Shown: positions 34,901 through 44,951, counted from the first letter of the stretch. The stretch: 64,000 nucleotides of DNA from Mycolicibacterium porcinum (GCA_002086835.1 MVIG01000001.1:496001-560000), one strand, 5' to 3'. Made by a program: numbers and translations. Notes: a model not told the origin generated them from the letters alone.

Positions 34901-36457
34901 GTGGCGGAAACTTCGTACGCGAAGTGCGGCGACCTGAGCCTGGCGTTTCAGGTGTTCGGCGACGGGCCGGTGGAGCTCGTCTTCGTCGGGCCGATGGTCT
35001 TCCACGTGGAGCTGTTCTGGGTCATGCCCGAGTTCAAGGCCTTTTTCGACCAACTCTCCACATTCTGTCGCGTGGTCATGTTCGACAAGGCTGGAACCGG
35101 GATGTCGGACCCCATCCCGAAAGTCCGCTTGCTCGAAGAGCGGGCGGCCGAGATCGAGGCGGTCGTGGACGCCGTCGGCTTCGCAAAGCCAGTGGTATTC
35201 GGTATGAGTGAGGGCGGCCCACAGGCCATCGTGTTCGCGGCAAGACGGCCGGAGCGCACGCGGGCGCTGATCCTGTACGGCTCGTTCGCGTCCCTGTCGG
35301 ACGCCGGATGGGACGACTTGGATTGTGACCCGGCTGACCTGAGGGCACGCATCCTGGCTGAGCTTGGTGAAAGCTACACGCCGTCGACGAAGCAGATCGC
35401 CCGCTTCCAGCAGATGGGCCGCGTCGCGCGGTCGGAATGGGGCAGCGGCGCAACAGCGAAGGCCATGTACCCGTCGGTGCGTTCGACGCGCCAGCTCGCC
35501 ATGGTCGAGCGCATGTGCGCGAGCCCTGGGATGCTGCGAGCCACAATGGAATCGAACCTCAGGATAGACGTACGGCCGATCCTGCCGGCACTCACCGCAC
35601 CGACCCTGGTCGTGCATGCACGTGAGGACACCGCCCCGGTGCAGAACGGCCGCTACCTTGCCGACCACATTCGTGGCGCGCGCTACTTCGAAGTCGAGGG
35701 CGTGGATCACGCCCCCTGGTTCACCGAGCCCGACAAGGTCCTGACCGTAGTCGAAGAGTTCCTCACCGGTAGCCATGCCGCACCGCCGCAGTCCCAACGC
35801 GCCCTGCGCACCGTGCTGTTCACCGATATCGTCGCCTCGACCGAACACGTCGCGGCCACCGGCGACGAGCGGTGGCGCGCGGTGCTGCACCGTTTTGGCG
35901 AGATCACCGCCGACCTCGCACAAAGGTTCGGCGGCACGGTGGTCAAAAGCACAGGCGACGGCTACCTCGTCACATTCGACGGACCGACCCAGGCCATCCG
36001 CTGCGCGGAGTCCCTGCGCGCTGACGCGGAGACACTGGGCATCGAAATCCGCGCCGGGATTCATACCGGTGAGTGCGAACTCCTCGGCGCCGATATCGGG
36101 GGTATCGCGGTCCACATCGCAGCGAGGATCTGCGGTCAGGCCGGCGCCGGGGACATCCTGGTTTCCCGGACGGTGCGTGATTTGGTCGTCGGCTCGGGCA
36201 CGGGCTTCGAGGTCCGTGGCAACGTCGAGTTGCGCGGGGTGCCCGGCACCTGGCAACTCTTGGCTGTCGATCGCCACGGCGCGCGGGCGGGTTCGGCCGA
36301 GGCGGAGCTGGCATCAATGCCGACCCCCGGCCGTCAGACCGTCATGCGACGATCGGACCGCGCCGTAGAGGTGATTGCCAGCCGCACACCGTGGATCCTG
36401 CGCGGGATCGCCCGCCTCACCCCCGTCGCCAAGCGGAGATCAGCGGAGATGCCCTGA
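34901..36457 (+). CDS. alpha/beta-hydrolase fused to a class III nucleotide cyclase (Rv1900c/LipJ-like)
   Basis: 518 residues from a GTG at 34901. The N-terminal about 270 residues are an alpha/beta hydrolase (MFDKAGTGMSDP, nucleophile elbow FGMSEGGPQA, His in VEGVDHAPWF). Residues about 295-465 are a class III adenylyl/guanylyl cyclase domain: LFTDIVAST (first metal Asp), VKSTGDGYLVTFDGP (second metal Asp), RAGIHTGECEL and IGGIAVHIAARI. The Asn that stabilises the transition state in canonical cyclases (AVNxAAR) is His here, as I recall for some actinobacterial members. It would make cAMP or cGMP, with the hydrolase-like half possibly sensing a ligand. Architecture matches M. tuberculosis Rv1900c. 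Confidence 0.87.
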   Translation: MAETSYAKCGDLSLAFQVFGDGPVELVFVGPMVFHVELFWVMPEFKAFFDQLSTFCRVVMFDKAGTGMSDPIPKVRLLEERAAEIEAVVDAVGFAKPVVFGMSEGGPQAIVFAARRPERTRALILYGSFASLSDAGWDDLDCDPADLRARILAELGESYTPSTKQIARFQQMGRVARSEWGSGATAKAMYPSVRSTRQLAMVERMCASPGMLRATMESNLRIDVRPILPALTAPTLVVHAREDTAPVQNGRYLADHIRGARYFEVEGVDHAPWFTEPDKVLTVVEEFLTGSHAAPPQSQRALRTVLFTDIVASTEHVAATGDERWRAVLHRFGEITADLAQRFGGTVVKSTGDGYLVTFDGPTQAIRCAESLRADAETLGIEIRAGIHTGECELLGADIGGIAVHIAARICGQAGAGDILVSRTVRDLVVGSGTGFEVRGNVELRGVPGTWQLLAVDRHGARAGSAEAELASMPTPGRQTVMRRSDRAVEVIASRTPWILRGIARLTPVAKRRSAEMP

Positions 36458-36519
36458 GTCGCACTCCGGATATCGCATTTGATCTCTGGTGAGTGGGTAT
36501 TCGGGTGCCGCAGAGCAAT

Positions 36520-37272
36520 TCAGGTCTGGCAGGTCGGGCACCAGTACGTGACCCGCTCACCGCCCGCATCGGTCTCGATCAGCGTCCCGCAGCGGCGGCA
36601 GGGCTCACCGGCGCGCCCGTACACCCACAGCTGCCGTCCGGGCCTGGTATCGCCGGTGGTGGTGCGGTTCCACCGGGACCGGTTGAGCCACAGCATGTCC
36701 CGGGCACGTTGCACGACTCGTAGCGGGTCGGTCAGGGTATTGACGGGTGAGGTCGGTAGCCGGCCGAAGACGAAACACAGTTCGTTGCAATAGACATTCC
36801 CGACGCCGGCCATCACCCGCTGATCCAGCAGGGCCGGCGCCAGCGGGCGCGCGGGGTCGGAAGTGAGATTGGCTGCTGCAGTGCGGGGTTCCCAGTCGCG
36901 GCCGAGCAGGTCGGGTCCGAGATGCTCGACGGCCGCCATGTCGGTGGCGCGGTCCAGAACCTCGAGAATGCCGAGGTCGATGCCGATGGCCCGGCTGTCG
37001 GAGGTCTCCAGCACGGCACGGATGCGATGCGCCGCGACTTTGGACCACCCGATACGCCAACTGCCCTCCATCTTGAGGTGGGAGTGAATGCTGGCCGGCC
37101 CCACCCGGATGAAGAGGTGTTTGCCTCGGCTGAGCACTTCGTCGACCACCTGGCCGGTCAGATCGACGGTGGCATAGCGAGGAACCCTGATATCGCAGCG
37201 GGTCAACGTCTTGCCGGCCAGCGCATCGCGCAGTGCCGTGGCGGTGTGGAAGACGGTGTCGCCTTCGGGCAT
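36520..37272 (-). CDS. nei: endonuclease VIII-like DNA glycosylase/AP lyase
   Basis: Base-excision repair of oxidised pyrimidines in DNA. 250 residues, full Fpg/Nei architecture: catalytic Pro2 and Glu3 after the Met (MPEGDTV), a [14 protein letters not shown] void-filling strand, the helix-two-turn-helix [14 protein letters not shown], and a C-terminal zinc finger [11 protein letters not shown]...CPTCQT (Cys-x2-Cys ... Cys-x2-Cys). It starts 3 bp after the stop of the SDR gene on the same strand, so probably shares its transcript; in M. tuberculosis nei likewise neighbours lhr. Confidence 0.93.
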   Translation of the reverse strand: MPEGDTVFHTATALRDALAGKTLTRCDIRVPRYATVDLTGQVVDEVLSRGKHLFIRVGPASIHSHLKMEGSWRIGWSKVAAHRIRAVLETSDSRAIGIDLGILEVLDRATDMAAVEHLGPDLLGRDWEPRTAAANLTSDPARPLAPALLDQRVMAGVGNVYCNELCFVFGRLPTSPVNTLTDPLRVVQRARDMLWLNRSRWNRTTTGDTRPGRQLWVYGRAGEPCRRCGTLIETDAGGERVTYWCPTCQT

Positions 37273-37275
37273 ACC

Positions 37276-38223
37276 CTATTCAACCAGCCGCAGGGAACGC
37301 TCCCAGAGTCGTTCCGCGTTGGACGGGTCCAGTGCATACGGGGCGACACCGGATATGCCGAACTCATCGCGACGTTCGACGACTCTCGCTTCGTTGCAAT
37401 CGTCGAAGTACCGTCCGCTGACGCCTTCCAGCAGGGGCGAGGCCGCCAGCAGCACCGAGGTGGCGGCCCCCTGTTCAACGGTCTTGAGCCGGCTGCCGGC
37501 CTCCTCGAACCGCTGGGCCGCCTCCGCTCCGTACGCCGGATCAAGGTGGCGCTGCAGTGCTGTGAGGATGCCTCCGGGCATCAGAGCGTTCGCGGTGATG
37601 CCGTCGTCGGCCCAGCGGCGGGCAGCCTCGACGGCGAACAGCACGTTGGCGGTCTTGGACTGGCCGTACGCCCCGAACGGGTCGTAGTCGCGGAACGCAT
37701 AGTCGATGTCGTCGAACACGACGGGGGAGCGTAGGTGCCCGGACGAGCTGACCGAGACCACGCGGGCGCCGCCGGCCGCGGACAGCGCCCGGTGCAGGCC
37801 GGTGGCGAGGGCGAAGTGGCCGAGGTGATTGGTCGCGAACTGAAGTTCGTGGCCGGTGGGGGACAACGTGAGCTCCTGTACCGCCATCACCCCCGCGTTG
37901 TTGACCAGAATGTGCAGCGGCCCGGACCAGGCTCGCACGAACGACCTCACGCTGCCGAGATCGGTCAGGTCGAGGCCGCCGACCCGGACTTCGTTGTTTC
38001 CGGTCGACGCGCGCAGTTGGGCGGCGACGCGGTCGCCGGCAGCGGTGTCCCGGACGGCCAACGTCACGGACGCTCCGGCTGCGGCGAGTGCTCGGGCCGT
38101 TTCGATGCCGATACCCGAGGCGGCGCCGGTGACGACGGCCGTGCGTCCGGAGAGGTCGACGCCGGAGATCACCTCAGAGGCGGTCGATGCGGAGCCGAAC
38201 GGCGTGGTGATGGGAGCGGTCAT
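37276..38223 (-). CDS. SDR-family oxidoreductase, retinol-dehydrogenase-like
   Basis: 315 residues from the ATG at 38223 (MTAPITTPFG). SDR of the long WW-oxidoreductase/retinol-dehydrogenase-like type: TGAASGIGIETARALAAAG, NNAGVM, an NHLGHFALATGL helix, catalytic Ser in VSVSSSGH and YGQSK. It is inserted between lhr (43-bp gap) and nei (3-bp gap) on the same strand. Substrate unknown. Confidence 0.85.
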   Translation of the reverse strand: MTAPITTPFGSASTASEVISGVDLSGRTAVVTGAASGIGIETARALAAAGASVTLAVRDTAAGDRVAAQLRASTGNNEVRVGGLDLTDLGSVRSFVRAWSGPLHILVNNAGVMAVQELTLSPTGHELQFATNHLGHFALATGLHRALSAAGGARVVSVSSSGHLRSPVVFDDIDYAFRDYDPFGAYGQSKTANVLFAVEAARRWADDGITANALMPGGILTALQRHLDPAYGAEAAQRFEEAGSRLKTVEQGAATSVLLAASPLLEGVSGRYFDDCNEARVVERRDEFGISGVAPYALDPSNAERLWERSLRLVE

Positions 38224-38265
38224 GCGTGTCAACAACAACGCATGCCCGGGCGCTGTTCCACGAGG

Positions 38266-41200
38266 CTACCGAAGCCGTAGGCCGCGCGGAGTGCGGGAGA
38301 ATCCGGCCCCGGTCAGCGCATCCTGCACGGCGGCGCGGTCCGCGTCGACGCCGGGATCGAGTACCGCGACCCCGTTGATCCGCTCGACCAGCAGCGCCGG
38401 CATGCGCCCGGAGCTCACGAGTTCGGCCAGGGCGCCCGCGGCGGCCCGCAGAGTCTCGGCGTCGGAGCTGAAGCTGAGCAGGGTCCGGCCCCCGCGCTCC
38501 AGGAACCAGACCAGTTGCCCGTCGACCAGCGCGACCAGGGCTCCGGCCTTCCGCCCGGGCCGGTGGGTGTCGTCACCGCCGCGCTCCGGCCAGGCCAGGG
38601 CGGCACCGTACGGGTTGGCCGGGTCGGTCGCCGCGAGAACGACGGCGTGGTACTCGGGCCGCTGCGGATCGACCCCGTCAAGGTAGGACCGCAACCGGTC
38701 CACAGTGGAAGCCGCGGCGAACTGGGCACCGCCCAACGACTCGACGAAGTACCCGCGCTGGCAGCGGCCGGCGTCCTCGAACGCGCTCAACACCTTGTAC
38801 AGGGTCGCGAACCCGCCGGGCACGCCCTCGGCGGCAGCCGCTCCCTTCGTCAGCACCCCGTGCCGGTTCAACAGCAGCTCGGCCTGGAAATGGGCGCGCA
38901 CAGTCGAATCCGGCTCTGCCCCGGGCAATGCCGACCATCGGCCGGACACCATCGGATCGGCGGCGCGGCTGTGTGGGCGCGCCACGCTGTAGCGGCTGAG
39001 CCGGGGCGGACGCTGACGCTGACGGTGCGCCGGTGCGCCAGAACGCCGCGGACCGGTCAGCATCGCCCGTACCGGGGCGAACGTGTCCCCGGTGACCCAT
39101 CCGGCCCAGATCAACTCCCATAGCGCGGTTTTCAGCTCGGATTCAGCGGCTTGGTCGGTGAGTTGACGGAAGAAGTACGCCCCGCCGTGGCCCAGCGTCT
39201 CCATGATCGCCCGGTGGGTATCGGTGAACTCGATCTCGGCGGGAACGGGCAGCGTCAGCGGTGCGGTCTCGGCCAGGTGGAATGCCACCCAGCCGTCGCT
39301 GCCCCCGATCTGCCCGGCGCCCGACCACATCACCTCACCGGACGCCAGCAGCTCGTCGAGCATGGCCGGTTGGTAATCGCGGACCCGTTGACCGAAGACG
39401 AGGGACTCCACCGCCGACGCGGGAATTGGAACGCCGGCGAGCTGCTCGATCACCGCGGCCAGCCCGTCGATACCCGCGCTGTGACTGGAGTCGACGTGTT
39501 GCCAGGAGGGCAGGAAACGGCCGTAGGCCGCGGTGCTGACCGGTTCGACCTGAGCCCGCAGCGCGGCCAGGGAACGACGGCGCAGGATCCGCAGGACCTC
39601 GGCATCGCACCACTGATCGCCAGGAAGGTCGTCGGTGAACTCTCCACGCACCAGCCGGCCATCGACAGCCATGCGGCCCAACACATCTGCGGTCACCCGT
39701 AGACCCAGGCCGAATCGGGCAGCGACCTCGGTGGTGGTGAACGGGCCGTGCGTGCGGGCATAGCGCCCGATCAGATCCCCGAGCGGATCGTCGACGGATT
39801 CGGTGAACGCCGCGGGCACCCCTACCGGCACCGGCGCGCCGACCCCGTCGCGCAACAGGCCGATATCTTCCACCGCGGCCCACCACGTCTGCCCGGCATA
39901 CGTCACCGGCAGCGCGCGCTTGGCGGCCTGCAGCCCGTCGAGCCAGCCGCCGACCGCATCGGTGGTGGCCCGCTCGGCGATCTCGGCCTCGGTGAGCGGA
40001 CCCAGCATCCGCAGCAGGTCGGCCACCGCTTCGGCGTCGCGGGCCGCCCGCTCCTCTGTGAGGTGCTGTAGCTGTGCCGATGTGGAGGCGACCACCGCCG
40101 GGTCCAGCAGTTCGCGCAGCTCGACCCGGCCAAGCAATTCGGAGAGCAGCACGGTGTCCAGCGCCAGCGCGGCGGCCCGTCGCTCGGCCAGCGGGCTGTC
40201 GCCCTCGTACATGAACGCGCCTACATAGCCGAACAGCAGCGAGGCCGCGAAGGGCGACGGGGTCGCGGTTTCCACCTCGACCACCCGCAGCCGGCGTTGG
40301 GCCACCCGCCGCATCAGTTCGGTCAGGGCGGGCACGTCGTAGACGTCCTGCAGGCATTCCCGCACCGTTTCCAGCACGATGGGGAAATCCGGGTATTTGC
40401 GGGCGATGTCGAGCAGCTGTGCGGCGCGTTGTCGTTGATGCCACAACGGGGAACGCTTGCCCGGGTGCCGGCGCGGCAGCAGCAGGGCCCGCGCGGCGCA
40501 TTCCCGGAACCGGGACGCGAACAACGCCGAGCCGCCCACTTCAGCGGTGACGATGGGCTCGACCTCGTCGGCGTCGAACACGAACAAGTCTGCACCAGGC
40601 GGGGTTTCGCCACTGTCGGGTAGCCGCACGATGATGCCGTCGTCGGAGGCGGTGGGCTTCTCGTCGATGCCGTACCGTTCCCGCAGCCGACGGCCCACCG
40701 CAAGGGCCAGCGGGCCGTGAACCCGGAGACCATACGGAGAGTGCAGGATCACGCGCCAGTCGCCGAGCTCGTCACGGAAGCGTTCGACCACGAAGGTGGT
40801 GTCGCTCGGGACCACGCCGGTGGACTCCCGCTGATCGTGCAACAGCTGGTACAGGTTGTCGGTGGCGAAACCGGCGAAACCCATTGCCTGGCAGCGCTCG
40901 TCGAACTCGGCCCGGCTGAGCGTGGCGAGCTCGCCCGTGAACGCCCCGACCGCCGCGCCCAACTCGGCGGGCCGCCCCACACTGTCGCCACGCCAGAACG
41001 GCAGCCGCGCGGGTTGCCCCGGCGCCGGGATCACCAGCACCCGGTCATGGGTGATCTCGGTGATCCGCCAGCTGGTGGCGCCAAGGGAGATGACGTCGCC
41101 CGGACGTGACTCGTAGACCATCTCCTCGTCGAGTTCACCGACCCGGGACGGCTTTTCAGAATCTGTGGCCAGGTAGACGGTGAACAGTCCGCGGTCGGGG

Positions 41201-42783
41201 ATGGCTCCGCCGGACGTGACGGCCAGGCGCTGGGCTCCGGGACGCGCGGTCAGCGTTCCGTGGTCGCGGTCGTACACCAGTCGCGGCCGGAGCTCGGCGA
41301 ACTCGGTGGACGGGTACTTCCCGGACAACAGGTCCAGCGTGGCCTCGAACGCGCTGCGCGGCAACGTCGCGAACGGTGCGCTGCGCCGTACCGCGTCGAA
41401 CCAGGCGTCGGCATCGACGGGTTCCAGGGCGGCGACGGCCACCGTGTGCTGGGCCAGCACGTCGAGCGGGTTGGCGGGGACGTGCATGGTCTCGATGTCA
41501 CCGGAGCGCATGCGCTGCACCGTCACCGCACAGCCGATCAGGTCGGTGCGGTGTTTGGGGAACAGTACGCCCTGGGAGATCTCGCCGACCTGATGGCCGG
41601 CCCGCCCGATGCGCTGCAGCCCGCTGGCCACCGAGGGTGGTGATTCGACCTGGATCACCAGATCCACGGCGCCCATGTCGATGCCCAGTTCCAGGCTGGA
41701 CGTGGCGACGACGGCACGCAGCCGCCCGCTCTTGAGGGCGTCCTCGACCTGGGCGCGTTGCTCCTTGCTGACCGAACCGTGGTGGGCCCGGGCCAGCAGC
41801 GGCAGTGCGCCGTTGGCCTGGCCGCTGGCCATGAGCTGGGCCGGTGCGCCGCCGCCTACCTGCGGATTGTGGTCCATCGACAGCTCGATGCCGGAGCGCT
41901 CAGCGTGAATCTCGTTGAGCCGGGAAGTCAGCCGCTCGGCCAGCCGGCGGGAATTGGCGAACACGATCGAGGACTGGTGCGCCTCGATCAGGTCCACGAT
42001 GCGTTCCTCGACGTCGGGCCAGATGCTGTTGTTGTCGAGGTTGGCCATGTCCGGAACCGGAACCTGGACCGACAGGTCGAAGGTCTTGGCCGCGGGTGGG
42101 GCCACGATGGTGGTGGGTGCCTGACCGGACAGGAACCGGGCCACCTCCTCGGGCGGACGTACCGTCGCGGACAACCCGATCCGCTGGGCGGGCCTGTCGA
42201 GAAGCTGATCGAGCCGTTCCAGCGAGAGTGCCAGGTGCGCACCGCGTTTGGTAGCGGCGACGGCGTGCACCTCGTCGACGATCACGGTCCGCACCGAGGC
42301 CAGCGTCTCGCGGGCCGCCGACGTCAGCATCAGGAACAGCGACTCAGGGGTGGTGATCAGGATGTCGGGTGGCTTGCTCAGCATCGCCCGGCGCTGGCTG
42401 GGGGTGGTGTCTCCGGAGCGGACCCCGACGCTGATCGAAGGGGCGGGCACCCCGTGCCGCTCGGCGACCCGGGTGATCCCGGTCAGCGGGGTACGCAGGT
42501 TGCGTTCGACGTCGACGGCCAACGCCTTCAGCGGCGACACGTAGAGCACCGTTGTGCCCGACCTCGGTTCGGCATTCGATCGGGCCAGCTCGTCGATGGC
42601 CCACAGGAACGCGGCGAGGGTCTTACCCGAGCCGGTGGGGGCGATGACCAGGGTGTTGTGTCCCTCAGCGATGGCCGACCAGGCCTGTGCCTGGGCGGCC
42701 GTCGGCACGGGGAAGGCAGCCGTGAACCACTCCCGGGTCAGAGCGCTGAACCGGGCCAACGAATCGACCGGTGGGGTGGCCAC
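38266..42783 (-). CDS. lhr: ATP-dependent DNA helicase Lhr
   Basis: 1505 residues, the largest gene here and full length for the mycobacterial type. Superfamily 2 motor: Walker A APTGSGKT (48-55), DEVH box in VIVDEVHAV, motif III GLSATVRP, motif VI LQRIGRAGHQ, followed by the Lhr core winged-helix and beta-barrel modules and a long C-terminal region of about 600 residues. Lhr is a 3-prime to 5-prime translocase that unwinds RNA:DNA hybrids and is linked to DNA-damage responses. Pairing with nei, as in M. tuberculosis, suggests a repair neighbourhood. Confidence 0.95.
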   Translation of the reverse strand: MATPPVDSLARFSALTREWFTAAFPVPTAAQAQAWSAIAEGHNTLVIAPTGSGKTLAAFLWAIDELARSNAEPRSGTTVLYVSPLKALAVDVERNLRTPLTGITRVAERHGVPAPSISVGVRSGDTTPSQRRAMLSKPPDILITTPESLFLMLTSAARETLASVRTVIVDEVHAVAATKRGAHLALSLERLDQLLDRPAQRIGLSATVRPPEEVARFLSGQAPTTIVAPPAAKTFDLSVQVPVPDMANLDNNSIWPDVEERIVDLIEAHQSSIVFANSRRLAERLTSRLNEIHAERSGIELSMDHNPQVGGGAPAQLMASGQANGALPLLARAHHGSVSKEQRAQVEDALKSGRLRAVVATSSLELGIDMGAVDLVIQVESPPSVASGLQRIGRAGHQVGEISQGVLFPKHRTDLIGCAVTVQRMRSGDIETMHVPANPLDVLAQHTVAVAALEPVDADAWFDAVRRSAPFATLPRSAFEATLDLLSGKYPSTEFAELRPRLVYDRDHGTLTARPGAQRLAVTSGGAIPDRGLFTVYLATDSEKPSRVGELDEEMVYESRPGDVISLGATSWRITEITHDRVLVIPAPGQPARLPFWRGDSVGRPAELGAAVGAFTGELATLSRAEFDERCQAMGFAGFATDNLYQLLHDQRESTGVVPSDTTFVVERFRDELGDWRVILHSPYGLRVHGPLALAVGRRLRERYGIDEKPTASDDGIIVRLPDSGETPPGADLFVFDADEVEPIVTAEVGGSALFASRFRECAARALLLPRRHPGKRSPLWHQRQRAAQLLDIARKYPDFPIVLETVRECLQDVYDVPALTELMRRVAQRRLRVVEVETATPSPFAASLLFGYVGAFMYEGDSPLAERRAAALALDTVLLSELLGRVELRELLDPAVVASTSAQLQHLTEERAARDAEAVADLLRMLGPLTEAEIAERATTDAVGGWLDGLQAAKRALPVTYAGQTWWAAVEDIGLLRDGVGAPVPVGVPAAFTESVDDPLGDLIGRYARTHGPFTTTEVAARFGLGLRVTADVLGRMAVDGRLVRGEFTDDLPGDQWCDAEVLRILRRRSLAALRAQVEPVSTAAYGRFLPSWQHVDSSHSAGIDGLAAVIEQLAGVPIPASAVESLVFGQRVRDYQPAMLDELLASGEVMWSGAGQIGGSDGWVAFHLAETAPLTLPVPAEIEFTDTHRAIMETLGHGGAYFFRQLTDQAAESELKTALWELIWAGWVTGDTFAPVRAMLTGPRRSGAPAHRQRQRPPRLSRYSVARPHSRAADPMVSGRWSALPGAEPDSTVRAHFQAELLLNRHGVLTKGAAAAEGVPGGFATLYKVLSAFEDAGRCQRGYFVESLGGAQFAAASTVDRLRSYLDGVDPQRPEYHAVVLAATDPANPYGAALAWPERGGDDTHRPGRKAGALVALVDGQLVWFLERGGRTLLSFSSDAETLRAAAGALAELVSSGRMPALLVERINGVAVLDPGVDADRAAVQDALTGAGFSRTPRGLRLR

Positions 42784-42819
42784 CCAGCCATACTGCCGCG
42801 CACCACCGACAAGTGGGCG

Positions 42820-43473
42820 TCAGCGCTGCTCAGGAGCGGCGGCACAGACCAGCTCGGCTGGCAGCCCCGGCACCCGGCTGACGGCGTCGAGCAGGGCGTG
42901 TGCACAGGTGTCGGCGACGAAGCCGGCGTCTATCGACGGGTCCTTGAGCCGTTGCCGGCACATCTCGAAGGTCAGGGCGAGCCAGCCGTAGACGGTGGCC
43001 CGCAGGTCGCGTTCAACCTTGGCGTCCAGGGGTTCGGAGACCGCGTCGGCGATGCGGCCCATGATCCGGTCGGCCTGACGGTCGTTGTCGATGTCGTCGA
43101 CGCCGCGCAGCACCGGGTCGGTGCGGCCCAGGCCCATGTAGGCCGCCCACGCGCCGTGCGGGTGCTCCTCGTCGTAGCGCAGGTAGGCCAGCACGCCGGC
43201 ACGCAGCTGGCCGAACAGGCTCTGGCCGGGCTCGGGCGGAGTGCTGGTGGCCTCGAACAAGCGCTCACCCTCGGCCTGCACCACGGCGGCGAAGAAGGCC
43301 CGCTTATCGGGGAAGTAGTGGTACATCAGGGCCCGCGACACCCCGGCGCGCTCGGCGATCTCGTCGATGCGGACCTCGTCGTACGGGCGCTGGCCGAACA
43401 CCTCGGCTCCCAGCGCCAGCAGCTCGTTGCGTCTGTCGGCGGGGGACAGCCGGCGTCTCGACTCGGCACCCAC
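42820..43473 (-). CDS. TetR-family regulator divergent from a P450
   Basis: 217 residues. HTH at about 13-60 (ELLALGAEVFGQRPYDEVRIDEIAERAGVSRALMYHYFPDKRAFFAAVV). A ligand-binding domain with several Trp/Tyr residues follows. It lies 92 bp from the divergent P450 gene, with a perfect AACGC-CA-GCGTT dyad in the gap, so it probably controls both. It ends 36 bp before lhr on the same strand. Ligand unknown. Confidence 0.82.
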   Translation of the reverse strand: MGAESRRRLSPADRRNELLALGAEVFGQRPYDEVRIDEIAERAGVSRALMYHYFPDKRAFFAAVVQAEGERLFEATSTPPEPGQSLFGQLRAGVLAYLRYDEEHPHGAWAAYMGLGRTDPVLRGVDDIDNDRQADRIMGRIADAVSEPLDAKVERDLRATVYGWLALTFEMCRQRLKDPSIDAGFVADTCAHALLDAVSRVPGLPAELVCAAAPEQR

Positions 43474-43484
43474 GCCTGCAGCTT

Positions 43485-43496
43485 AACGCCAGCGTT
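43485..43496. promoter_or_regulatory. candidate TetR operator
   Basis: AACGCCAGCGTT is a perfect dyad (AACGC, 2-bp centre, GCGTT) 12 bp upstream of the TetR gene start. A possible minus-35 TTGACA follows at 43531-43536 in the P450 direction, without a convincing minus-10. TetR control of the divergent pair is inferred. Confidence 0.4.
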
Positions 43497-43565
43497 GTTC
43501 AGCGCCGCGGAAGTGGGATCGCGGCCTTACTTGACACATGTATAACAAGCCGGAATCGTGGTGCC

Positions 43566-44951
43566 ATGACCGTCGTGGGCGCGCAGACCTCACCCGAGCA
43601 GTATCCGAAGCTGCCGCACCCGCCGCGGCGGGTGCCGCTGCTCGGTGACCTGTTCGGGATGCAGCCCGACTCGTCGATGCAGAACGCGATGAGCATGGCC
43701 GAACTCGGGCCGGTCTGCGAATTCCGGTTCCTGGGTGCCCGCTACGTGGTCGCCGCCGGTGCCGACGCGGTCGCCGACCTCAATGACGAAGCCAGGTTCT
43801 GCAAGCATGTCGGACCCGATATCGAGGCCCTGCGGATCGTCGGCGGCGACGGGCTGTTCACCGCCTACAACCACGAACCGAACTGGCACAAGGCCCACCA
43901 GCTGCTGATGCCGGCCTTCAGCCAGGCCGCGATGCGTCGCTACCACGGGGTGATGTTCGACGTTGCCGATGAGCTGACCGACCGCTGGGATCAGCGCGCC
44001 GACCGGGGCGAGACCGTCGATGTCTCGGCCGACACCACCCGGGTGACGCTGGAGACCATCGGACGGTGCGCGGCGGGGTACTCGTTCAGGTGCTTCCAGG
44101 ACGACGCGATGCACCCGTTCGTGTCCCACATGGTCTCCGCGCTCCTCGGCGCCGACCGCCTCGGGGTGCTGCGTGAAACCTTCCTGCCCGCCTTCATGTA
44201 CCGGCGTTACGAGCGCCGGGTCCGCAATGACGCGAAGTACCTCCACGACCTCGCCGACGACATCGTCGCCACGCGGCGTGGGCGGCCCGCGGGCAGCCAC
44301 GACGACCTGCTGCAGATCATGCTCGAGTCCGATCTCGACGCCGCGAACATTCGCTACCAGCTGATCAACTTTCTGATCGCCGGCCACGAAACCACCTCGG
44401 GGGCACTGTCCTTCGCGCTGTACTACCTGTCGCAACACCAGGACGTGTTCGCCCGTGCCCGCGCCGAGATCGACGAGGTGTGGGGCGGCCAAGCCCGGCC
44501 CGAATTCGAGAAGATCGCCAAACTGCGCCATGTCCGACGGGTTCTCGACGAGTCCCTGCGACTGCAGCCGACGGTGCCGGCGTACTACCGGGCTGCCCGC
44601 CAGGGCACCGTGCTCGCCGGAATCCATCCGATGCGCAAGGGCGATTGGGCCCTGGCGCTGACCTCGACCCTGCACCGCGACCCGCGGTGGGGGCCAGACC
44701 CGGAGGCCTTCAACCCTGACCGGTTCGCCCCGGAACAGATGCGGGCCCGGCCGGGCGGTCTCTACAAACCGTTCGGAACCGGTGAAAGATCTTGCATCGG
44801 AAGACAGTTCGCCCTCCACGAGGCGGTGTTGATGTTGGCGGTACTGATCCGTCGCTATGAGCTGGCCGCAGAGCCGGGCTATACGCTGCAGGTCCAGGAA
44901 CGCCTGACGATGATGCCGTCCGGGTTCCGGCTGGCGCTGCGCCGGCGCTAG
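43566..44951 (+). CDS. cytochrome P450 resembling the CYP102 haem domain
   Basis: 461 residues. Haem thiolate Cys410 in PFGTGERSCIGRQFA; oxygen-activation helix AGHETTSG (272-279); ExxR at Glu329-Arg332; a proline-rich LPHPPRRVPLLGDL hinge. The GDGLFTAYNHEPNWHKAHQLLMPAFSQAAM segment is very like the haem domain of the fatty-acid hydroxylase P450 BM3 (CYP102A1), but there is no fused reductase, so separate ferredoxin and reductase partners are needed. Fatty-acid hydroxylation is a reasonable guess. A TetR gene is divergent. Confidence 0.9.
   Translation: MTVVGAQTSPEQYPKLPHPPRRVPLLGDLFGMQPDSSMQNAMSMAELGPVCEFRFLGARYVVAAGADAVADLNDEARFCKHVGPDIEALRIVGGDGLFTAYNHEPNWHKAHQLLMPAFSQAAMRRYHGVMFDVADELTDRWDQRADRGETVDVSADTTRVTLETIGRCAAGYSFRCFQDDAMHPFVSHMVSALLGADRLGVLRETFLPAFMYRRYERRVRNDAKYLHDLADDIVATRRGRPAGSHDDLLQIMLESDLDAANIRYQLINFLIAGHETTSGALSFALYYLSQHQDVFARARAEIDEVWGGQARPEFEKIAKLRHVRRVLDESLRLQPTVPAYYRAARQGTVLAGIHPMRKGDWALALTSTLHRDPRWGPDPEAFNPDRFAPEQMRARPGGLYKPFGTGERSCIGRQFALHEAVLMLAVLIRRYELAAEPGYTLQVQERLTMMPSGFRLALRRR

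Noticed and set aside
43531..43536. TTGACA as a firm promoter for the P450
   Set aside because: No minus-10 at a proper distance; kept only as a remark.
41758..43545. A 595-codon plus-strand frame opposite lhr
   Set aside because: It is antisense to the well-supported helicase and TetR genes, is rich in Gly, Arg, His, Asp and Gln, and shows no domain; such frames arise in high-GC DNA when third positions are G/C.
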